Assembly (NCBI GenBank): GCA_964560875.1
Contig: CAZLMW010000094.1
Location: 1-32,651, forward strand
Length of the DNA stretch: 32,651 nucleotides
Origin: CAZLMW01 sp964560875
Lineage (GTDB): Bacteria; Myxococcota_A; UBA9042
Reading direction: 5' to 3'
Position numbers and translations under genes: made by a program
Notes under the pieces: model-generated
The model's input: the letters and a program-made list of their open reading frames with translations, nothing else
Databases searched by the model: none
What the model was told of the DNA's origin: nothing
In this document: positions 9,396 to 17,042 of the stretch, one piece after another
Numbering within the stretch: the first letter of the stretch is position 1
How the letters are laid out: every line of letters starts with the position of its first letter

Positions 9396-9573
9396 GCAGA
9401 CTGCGCCAAAGCTTCGCCTCGGCGCAGGTGCTCGTTGTTTGCAAGGGGGCTGAAACAGCCCCCTCGACCGAAAAAAGTGTCATTTTTCCGGCCTCACCCC
9501 AAATTCGCGCTCCGCGCGGCAGACTGCAATTGCGTCCCCCACGATGACCGACACGATTTACGGCGCAGTCTGC
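9396..9573. repeat. Three copies of GCAGACTGC, two direct and one inverted
   Basis: The 215-bp spacer between the methylase gene and the convergent acyl-CoA dehydrogenase gene holds GGCAGACTGC at 9395-9404 and again at 9518-9527. The reverse complement GCAGTCTGC is at 9565-9573. The outermost pair forms a perfect 12-bp inverted repeat, GCAGACTGCGCC (9396-9407) with GGCGCAGTCTGC (9562-9573). The last copy reaches into the stop codon of the minus-strand gene. The function is unknown. Confidence 0.8.
9445..9463. terminator. Perfect 8-bp hairpin between convergent genes
   Basis: GGGGGCTG-AAA-CAGCCCCC is a perfect stem with a three-base loop, placed between two converging genes where a bidirectional terminator is expected. 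There is no clear T-run directly after it on either strand, so intrinsic termination is plausible but not certain. Confidence 0.5.
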
Positions 9574-10583
9574 TAGACGGCCGCGGCGAGCGTCGTGGCG
9601 ATGTCCACTTTGACCGCGTGCAAGTCACCGCTGACGGCGTGCAAGGCGTACGCGTCGCGGTACAGGCGCTCGACCGGGAAATCGGCGGTGTAGCCGTAGC
9701 CACCGTGCATCTGCAGGCATCGATCGGTGATAGCGCGCACGTGTCGAACGGCGAGGTTGGCGGCGCGTGCAGCGGCGTCTGCGAATGGACGTTTGGCGTC
9801 GTGCAGCCATGCGGCACGTCGGGTCAGCAGGCGCGCAGTCTCCAGCTCGGTAGCCGCGTCTGCGGTCATCCACTGCAGCGCCTGGAAGCGCGCGATGGGT
9901 TTGCCGAACTGCTTGCGATCGAGCGTGTAGCGTACGCCAGCTTCAAGCGCGCGTTTGCCGATTCCGACCGCGATGGCAGCCGCAGCGACGCGGCGCAAGC
10001 CATGAACCCGCTTCACGTCGACGTCGGAAATCACAGCATCCGGATCACGATCAGTGGCTACCGTCGCCGGCCCAGCGGACCGGAGTCCAAGCCATGCGAC
10101 CGGCTTGCGCTCAACGCCATCGCCGCTCGTCCAGACTTTCGTTTGGGGTCCAGCGAGCACGAAAACGTCCGCGAACGCCGCCCCGAGCGCCGCTTCATCG
10201 CCATCGCGCAAAACGCAGCCGAGCGCTTGGCCCGTCGCGAGTCGCTCCACGACATCAGCGCCAACGCCGTCGTTGCCCGGACCGCCCGCGAGCGCCGCGA
10301 CAACACCCGTGTTGTGAATCGCGACGAGAGCAGCGAGCCCAGCGTCTCCGTAGGCCAATTCTTCGAGGGCGATCGCAAGTTCGACCGCCCCCATGCCCGC
10401 CCCGCCGGCGATTTCGGGCGCAAGCAGCCCCAAAATGCCCAGTTCTCCGACCTCTCGGACGGCACCGGACGCGTCGCCGCCGTGCTCATTCCAGTGCATG
10501 CCTTGCTCAAGCACGCGGTCGCGGACGAACGCGGCGACCGTATCGGCGATCATGAGCTGGTCTTCGTGCAAGCGCAGGTCCAT
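9573..10583 (-). CDS. Acyl-CoA dehydrogenase homologue lacking the catalytic Glu
   Basis: Protein of 336 residues, about 45 shorter than typical acyl-CoA dehydrogenases. The N-terminal helical domain and the C-terminal four-helix bundle are recognisable: RKQFGKPIARFQALQ and MHGGYGYTADFPVERLYRDA are present. The middle beta-barrel is shortened and lacks the usual LSEPxxGSD and WITNG segments that contact FAD and substrate. After the conserved RDA, the normal EIYEGTSEIQ block with the catalytic base is replaced by LHAVSGDLHAV, so the Glu is missing. It may be inactive, bind a different ligand, or pair with an active subunit. ATG 10583 has GAGGAG 8 bases upstream, inside the end of the small B12-like gene. 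It is the last gene of the four-gene operon. Confidence 0.88.
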   Translation of the reverse strand: MDLRLHEDQLMIADTVAAFVRDRVLEQGMHWNEHGGDASGAVREVGELGILGLLAPEIAGGAGMGAVELAIALEELAYGDAGLAALVAIHNTGVVAALAGGPGNDGVGADVVERLATGQALGCVLRDGDEAALGAAFADVFVLAGPQTKVWTSGDGVERKPVAWLGLRSAGPATVATDRDPDAVISDVDVKRVHGLRRVAAAAIAVGIGKRALEAGVRYTLDRKQFGKPIARFQALQWMTADAATELETARLLTRRAAWLHDAKRPFADAAARAANLAVRHVRAITDRCLQMHGGYGYTADFPVERLYRDAYALHAVSGDLHAVKVDIATTLAAAV

Positions 10584-10586
10584 CGT

Positions 10587-10838
10587 TCAATCTCCTCGTC
10601 GGACGTCGACCTTCGGCCCGTCCGTTCCCAGTCTGCGCCGAACAACGTCCGCCCCGTCGCCGTTTCCCACGATGACCACCCGGTCGGCGGCCTCCTGGAT
10701 CGACGCGCTCACAATCGCCGCCGGGGTCGCTGCGCCGAGCCAGATCACGTCATGGCCCGCGTCGCGCAGCTCGATGGCGATCGGCTTGGCGGCGTCCTGT
10801 TCGACTCCAACAGCGACGACCACCACGCGCTCTTTCAA
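10587..10838 (-). CDS. Small B12-binding-domain-like protein without ligand His
   Basis: An 83-codon gene. The protein starts KERVVVVAVGVEQDAAKPIA and continues with LRDAGHDVIWLGAATPAAIV and a VVIVGN strand. This follows the Rossmann-like cobalamin-binding domain at the C-terminus of methylmalonyl-CoA mutase and its relatives (family usually about 130 residues). The DxHxxG motif that carries the axial histidine is replaced by VEQDA, and the fold is cut short after the third strand, so cobalamin binding is unlikely. The best start is TTG 10838, whose bases overlap the TGA of the preceding dehydrogenase gene (TTGA). In-frame GTG codons a few residues later are alternatives. The longer open frame reaching to 11648 is only the shadow of the dehydrogenase gene. 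Assignment rests on pattern resemblance, so confidence is moderate. Confidence 0.65.
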   Translation of the reverse strand: MKERVVVVAVGVEQDAAKPIAIELRDAGHDVIWLGAATPAAIVSASIQEAADRVVIVGNGDGADVVRRRLGTDGPKVDVRRGD

Positions 10839-11982
10839 AGCGCCCGCACCAGCTCGCGGCCGATAACCAGCCGCTGGATCTCGCTTGTGCCTTCGTAGAT
10901 TCGCGAAACGCGCACGTCCCGCAGCGCTCGTCCGACGATACTGTCGTCTCGCAGTTGTTCCGGTCCCGCCATCTCGGCAGCCTTTTGCGCGACAAAGTTG
11001 GCCGCTTCGGTCGCATACACCTTGGCCATCGCGGCCTCCCGTGTCGCGCGCTTGCCCGCGTCGAGCATCGATGACGCCCGCAGCACGAGCAGCCACGCCG
11101 CATCCAGGCGCGTCGCCATGTCGGCAATTCGGAAGCCGGACAGCTGATCGGTACCCGCGGTCTTGTCGGCCTTGCGCCGCTTGGCAGACGCCTGAACCGC
11201 CGCCTGCAACGCCGCCTCTGCGATCCCGACCGCCTGTGCCCCGATGCCACAACGGCCACCGTCGAGCGCCGTCATCGCGACCTTGAAGCCCATGCCCTCG
11301 CTGCCGAGCACGTCCGAGGCCGGCACACGCATCCCTTCGAAGTGCAATGCGACCGTCGTCGAACCACGCAGCCCCATTTTCTTCTCGGCACGACCGACAC
11401 CGAATCCCGGCAGCTTCGGATCGACCAAGAAAGCCGTGATGCCGCCTGCCTTGGACGCGTCGCTGGTGCGCGCCATGACCAACGCGATTCCCGCCCGGTC
11501 GCCCGACGTAATCCACATCTTGCTGCCGTCGAGCACGTAAGCGCTGCCGTCGTCGGTGCGCACGGCTTTGCACTGCAGTCCGGCCGCATCGGATCCGAAC
11601 GCGGGCTCGGAAAGGGCGAACGCACCGGCCCCGTAGTCCCCGCCACAAAGAGCGCGCAGGCGCGTGTTCTTCTGCGCTTCGTTGCCGAACAGCGCGATCA
11701 TGTCGCCGACCATATTCGTCACGGCCATCGTCACTGCGGTCGATGCACAGCGGCGAGCGACTGCCCGCATGGCGCCCACGTAAGCGACCATCGAGCAGCC
11801 CAGACCCCCGTATTCGACCGGCGACTTGATGCCGAGCAGCCCCAACTTGGCCAGGTCAGCGACCGATTCTTCGGGGAATTTGCCCGCGTCATGAGCCGCC
11901 GCGCGTCCAGCGAGCACCGTGTCGGCGTATTGCGCAGCTTTTTCCCAGACCGCGCGTTCCGCGTCGTTGGGTTGCAGCTCAA

Positions 11983-11986
<4 letters not shown>
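10835..11986 (-). CDS. Acyl-CoA dehydrogenase, divergent
   Basis: FAD-dependent acyl-CoA dehydrogenase of 383 residues, expected to insert a trans-2,3 double bond into an acyl-CoA and pass electrons to ETF. The beta-barrel motifs are good: FALSEPAFGSDAAG and KMWITSG. The catalytic base is retained as Glu365 in IYEGTSEIQRLVI. Two other family blocks are altered: the RxxFGKP segment is replaced by KRRKADKTAGTDQLSGF, and the HGGxGY loop near the C-terminus by MAGPEQLRDD. The chemistry is probably kept while the cofactor or subunit contacts differ. The ATG overlaps the upstream stop (ATGA), and its own stop overlaps the TTG of the small B12-like gene, so the operon is tightly coupled. Chain-length preference cannot be assigned. 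Confidence 0.93.
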
Positions 11987-13143
<1,157 letters not shown>

Positions 13144-13245
13144 GGCGGCGTCCGGGCAGCGAGGCGTGCGAGAAGCCCTGGGTGCAAGACCCAAAAAGGC
13201 GGGCGCGGAATATAGACGCGAGCCCCCTTTTCCTCCACCCCGGAT

Positions 13246-16200
13246 CTACTCTTCGACGCCTCCGATCCGCGATCCTGCGACCTTCTGCGCGCTGCCCTCC
13301 CAGCCGACGAAGCGCGGAACGTAGGGCGCCTCGGCCGCGAATTGGTCGTCGGTGATGATCTCGTCGCGCCGCATCTTGCTCATGATGCTGACCATGCGTT
13401 CCTGCCACCACGGCGTCCACTTGCGCTCGGTGAACCGCTTGTGCCCGCACTTGGGGCAGGGCTTGTTGGCCGCCAGGAAAGCCACTTCGAGCGGTGACAG
13501 TTCGGTCGGTTCCTTGTCGAAGTACGCCCGCGCGGCCCGCGTGATCCCATAGAGCTTGGGCCCGAACTCGATCCCATTGATATACAGCTCAAGCAGCCGG
13601 TCCTTGGTCGCGACATAGCGGTCGTCGTCGTCGAGATCCTTGGCTGCGAGGAGGCCGCGCTCGATCTGCCAAACGATGAGCAGCTCCTCGAACTTGCGAG
13701 CGAGGTTCTTGTCGCGCGTCAGGTAGATGTTCTTGACCAGCTGCTGGGTGATCGTCGAGCCGCCGTAGACGAAGCGGCCATGATCGAGGCACATCTTGAT
13801 GGCGCGGGAGAGCAGGCCCAGACGCACGCCGCGATGGTGATAAAACGCAGCATCTTCGGTCGCGATCATCGCGTACGGCACCCAAGGCTGCAGGTCCGCG
13901 AGGTTGACCCAGGCTTGGGATTTCGGGCCGATCAGCTGGTCCTCGAGGATCGTTCCCGACTCGTTGACGGGGCGCGAAAATGGCTTGGCGAGGTCGGTTA
14001 CGTCGATCTCACCAAACGACGTCACCTCGCACTCGGAGTCTTCGAGCGTCGCCTCCAGCTTGCCTTTGTAGGGCAGGTGCAACGGCATCGACATGTCGAA
14101 CGTCATCGCGATCTCGCCCTCGGCCTCGATGCCTCCAATCGTGGGCAGCATCGACTTGGGAATCGCCGCCGCGACGTTTGCGCAGTCTTGCTTGGGCAGC
14201 TCGATGAGCAGCCGGGCAGTTGCCTTGGCGGGGGCGAGGTCGTTGAGTTCGAAGAGCACCTTGGACGTGGCGTCGCCAACCTTGAACTCGCGCATGTCCA
14301 CGGCGATCGAATCCGGGCTCGGCATCACACGCAGCTGCACGTCGGCGCTGAATTGGAAGTCGTCGATCGGCCGTGGAGCCAGCCGCCACCAGTTGATCCC
14401 GATGTGTTTGCTCGAAAGCTTCGCGTCGACGGTGACGCCCCCGGCCTGGGTGCGTTTGAGCGTCGCCTCAAAACCGAGCTCAGCGTCCTCCTGGACGCTC
14501 GCAGTTGCGCCGACGGCCGCGACCAGCCGCGCGAACGAACCGCCCGATGCCTTGGTGACGAGTCGATCCAGCTTGCCCTTGGCCGTTGTCGTGAGATCCA
14601 CCTGGAGCGTGCCGAGCGGCTTGGCGTCTGCGAATGGTTCAGCGCTGGCGTCGAGCCCGCGGGTGCCGTCGGTGAGCGTTCTCGTCAGCTTGACGGCGAT
14701 CTTGTCGATCCCGGCAAACGCGTCCGGGGCCACCGGATCTTTGAGTCCAAGGCGGCCGTTGGTGACGTTCAGTTCAAGGTTGTCGACGGCCGAAAGGCGT
14801 GCAACCACGGCTTCCAATCGCGCGGGGACTCCGAGGAGTTCGCGGTGCGCTTTGCGAATCGGCTTGATGAATCCGAGCGTGTAGGCCTTGCGAGGTCCGC
14901 GCCGTCGTTTTCGTTTGGGAGCGGCTTCGGGCGGCGCGTCAGCTTGTTCGGCGTCGCCTTCTTCATCGGCAGCGAGCTTTCGGGCCACGCGTCCGCGTCG
15001 GGCGTCCGCGACTGCGCGGTGGAGCTTTTCACCAAACGGCAGGCGCTTCATCGTCTCCAGGTTGAAGACCAGGTCGGCGAAAGGTCCGTCGATCGTGAGC
15101 CCGCGGATCGACTGCTTGAGGCCCCTTCGCGGATCGACAACCTCCAGCGAAGCGGACCTGGTGCCGATGGACGCGATGTTGGCGCCGATCTGCACGGCGA
15201 CATTGTCGACGTCGACGAACAGGGGGCCGGCGATCGAGGGCGCGTCGGTGCCGATGGTGACCGCGCCGATCGACCCTTTGATGGCCGGCAGGTCCCGCAA
15301 CCGCTCCGCCAATGACCGCCTGGCCCTTGTCTTGGGCTTGGGGGCTGGTGCCTTGCGGGCGGTTTTGACTTTGGCGGACGCCCTGGACTTGCTGTGTGCG
15401 CGCCGGCGCCCCTTGCGACCTCGATAGCGCCTCTTGTGGCGGCGGTCGCGCACGCGACGTTTCGCCCTCGTTTTGCCTTCGCCCTTGCCCCTGCTCTTGC
15501 CCTTGGGGGTGGCCATGCGCCGTGGTCCGCCTGGGGGCGCAGCCTTGGCGCCGAACAACCCCGCCGGCAGATCGATGGTAATTCCGTCGGCGCGGACGGC
15601 GAGCACGCGGCTATCGTTGGGCGCGACGCGCTGTACTTCGACGAGCTTCTTGCCGCCCCGATGTAGCTCGATGCCGTTGACCGACGGCCCGGCGACCCCG
15701 TCATATCCGAATCCGCGTACCACGACGGCGTCGATCCATCGGGCCAGCGGATTTGTGTTCGGCAGCCCGATCTTCAGCTCAGGCGTCATGCGGGCATCGA
15801 CCCAGGCGGGCTTGTCGGCCGTAGCCGGGTGCATCTTCGCTTGCAGCTTGGACGTGTGCGTTCCTTCGACGACCGCGGCGACATCGCCGACTCCGCGATC
15901 GGGATCGAAGGTCACCTGCAGCCCTTTTACGGCCAGCCCCTCGGGCATCAACTCGGCGCCTTTGCCCACCACATGCAGACGTATCTCTCCGCCGTCGACC
16001 CGTAGCGCCGTGCTTGTCTTTGGCCGCTTGCGCTTCTTGGCAGGCGCGCTCGGCTTCTTGCGGGCTCGAACAGCGCGATAGAGGTCCAACAGCTCGTCGG
16101 GCCGGCCGTCGACGACGCGTACATCCACGAGCAGTCCGCTCACCACCACGTTTTCGGGGCGTCGGCTGCCGCGCGCGGCTGCGACCGGCGAGATCTCGGC

Positions 16201-16470
16201 GACGATTCTGTCGGCCGCGACCACCGAAGACCCGTCAGCGCGGGCGAACGCGAGCTTTTCGATCGTGACCCGGCCGCTGGGGCTGATGTCGATGCCGTCG
16301 ACCGATAGCGCGAGCCCAGCCGCGGTCGCCGCTGCTTCCAACCGGTCGCGCACCATCTGGCGGCCATAGACCACACCGCCGAACGAGGCGATCGCGCCGG
16401 CACCGACGACGGCCACAAGGGCTGCTGCCAATCGACGTCGCTTCGGTCGCGGCTGGCGATTGTCGTGCAT
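13246..16470 (-). CDS. AsmA-like / GT51 peptidoglycan glycosyltransferase fusion
   Basis: Protein of 1074 residues. A basic N-terminus and one transmembrane segment (about 13-35) anchor it with the rest in the periplasm. A long beta-rich region resembling AsmA/TamB-type proteins follows (LALSVDGIDISPSGRVTIEKL and similar), interrupted by an Arg/Lys-rich stretch at residues 317-385. The C-terminal 230 residues are a GT51 (class A PBP) domain: ATEDAAFYHHRG with the catalytic Glu872, GGSTITQQLVKNIYL, ARKFEELLIVW, and LLELYINGIEFG. No transpeptidase domain follows, so it should polymerise lipid II glycan without cross-linking, like MtgA. A CPKCGH segment (13441-13458) sits in the usually Cys-free end of the domain. 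ATG 16470 has GGAG 9 bases upstream; an upstream in-frame start at 16554 is less likely. Confidence 0.88.
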   Translation of the reverse strand: MHDNRQPRPKRRRLAAALVAVVGAGAIASFGGVVYGRQMVRDRLEAAATAAGLALSVDGIDISPSGRVTIEKLAFARADGSSVVAADRIVAEISPVAAARGSRRPENVVVSGLLVDVRVVDGRPDELLDLYRAVRARKKPSAPAKKRKRPKTSTALRVDGGEIRLHVVGKGAELMPEGLAVKGLQVTFDPDRGVGDVAAVVEGTHTSKLQAKMHPATADKPAWVDARMTPELKIGLPNTNPLARWIDAVVVRGFGYDGVAGPSVNGIELHRGGKKLVEVQRVAPNDSRVLAVRADGITIDLPAGLFGAKAAPPGGPRRMATPKGKSRGKGEGKTRAKRRVRDRRHKRRYRGRKGRRRAHSKSRASAKVKTARKAPAPKPKTRARRSLAERLRDLPAIKGSIGAVTIGTDAPSIAGPLFVDVDNVAVQIGANIASIGTRSASLEVVDPRRGLKQSIRGLTIDGPFADLVFNLETMKRLPFGEKLHRAVADARRGRVARKLAADEEGDAEQADAPPEAAPKRKRRRGPRKAYTLGFIKPIRKAHRELLGVPARLEAVVARLSAVDNLELNVTNGRLGLKDPVAPDAFAGIDKIAVKLTRTLTDGTRGLDASAEPFADAKPLGTLQVDLTTTAKGKLDRLVTKASGGSFARLVAAVGATASVQEDAELGFEATLKRTQAGGVTVDAKLSSKHIGINWWRLAPRPIDDFQFSADVQLRVMPSPDSIAVDMREFKVGDATSKVLFELNDLAPAKATARLLIELPKQDCANVAAAIPKSMLPTIGGIEAEGEIAMTFDMSMPLHLPYKGKLEATLEDSECEVTSFGEIDVTDLAKPFSRPVNESGTILEDQLIGPKSQAWVNLADLQPWVPYAMIATEDAAFYHHRGVRLGLLSRAIKMCLDHGRFVYGGSTITQQLVKNIYLTRDKNLARKFEELLIVWQIERGLLAAKDLDDDDRYVATKDRLLELYINGIEFGPKLYGITRAARAYFDKEPTELSPLEVAFLAANKPCPKCGHKRFTERKWTPWWQERMVSIMSKMRRDEIITDDQFAAEAPYVPRFVGWEGSAQKVAGSRIGGVEE

Positions 16471-17036
16471 CGTGCCGTTCTCCGGCACAGGCCCACGCCC
16501 CGCCGATCCTGGCGTCGGTGCCGATGGCAACGGCATCCTGTTTTGGGTGTGCATCCTGCGCTCGCCGTAGCCTTTCCATCATCTGGGCTACCACGGAACG
16601 AAGAGCACGCAAGAAGTCCGCCTTGTTCCCGTCGGTGTCGCGATCGTCTCTACGGCACAGGGTCCGAGCTAAGCGCAATGCCGGTCACTTAGGGTGTAAG
16701 GCCATGATTTTCAGTGCTTGTGAGGTCGAAAATCTCACGTTTCCTCTCTCCTCGCCAGCGCGAGCAGAGATGCCCAACGGGCAAAGAGGAGCAAGAATGA
16801 CCGCCCGCCTCAGGCGCACAATCCATCGGTGTCGGTCCATATAATGTGCCGTTTCCAGACGGTTTTCCATAACCGACCTCTGAAAAAAGGACGCCTTCGG
16901 CGGCTGTTCGGATCAACCCCCTCTGAGCCTTCGGCCCATCTCCCCCTGCGTTGGCAGGTAGAGTATAGGTCTGCACCATTCCATCATATTTTCAGCATGT
17001 TACGGCCTAAACGATCGGCATTGGAGCTAAGCGGAG
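16471..17036. other. Long intergenic region of lower GC, no clear gene
   Basis: About 570 bp between the 3' end of the FeS oxidoreductase gene and the start of the GT51 gene, both on the minus strand, so the GT51 promoter should lie here. From about 16680 the base composition is visibly less GC-rich than the flanks. It holds a hairpin at 16747-16770 (CTCT-c-CTCGC, loop CAGC, GCGAG-c-AGAG), a perfect TATAAT on the plus strand at 16840-16845 without a matching -35, and a 15-codon plus-strand frame (16797-16844) preceded by AGAGGAG. The motif GAGCTAAGCG occurs at 16666-16675 and twice more at the right end. No coding or known RNA family was recognised. Confidence 0.5.
16883..16906 (-). terminator. 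Possible intrinsic terminator after the FeS oxidoreductase gene
   Basis: On the minus strand a short CGCC-GAA-GGCG hairpin is followed by TCC and six T. It lies about 130 bp beyond the stop codon of the oxidoreductase gene. The stem is only 4 bp, so the call is weak. Confidence 0.3.
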
Positions 17037-17042
17037 CTAAGC
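17023..17042. repeat. Tandem GGAGCTAAGC across the stop codon
   Basis: Two exact adjacent copies of GGAGCTAAGC. On the minus strand one copy supplies the TAG stop of the FeS oxidoreductase gene. A third, nearly identical copy lies at 16666-16675. Confidence 0.7.

Noticed and set aside
9435..10898. Plus-strand gene of 487 codons
   Set aside because: It is the antisense shadow of the acyl-CoA dehydrogenase and small B12-like genes, whose minus-strand products have clear family motifs.
10587..11648. One 353-codon minus-strand gene
   Set aside because: Only the last 83 codons look like a real protein. The earlier part is an Arg/Gly-rich shadow of the acyl-CoA dehydrogenase frame.
16797..16844. 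15-codon gene with a good ribosome binding site
   Set aside because: It is too short, without recognisable sequence or context. It is kept only as part of the intergenic observation.
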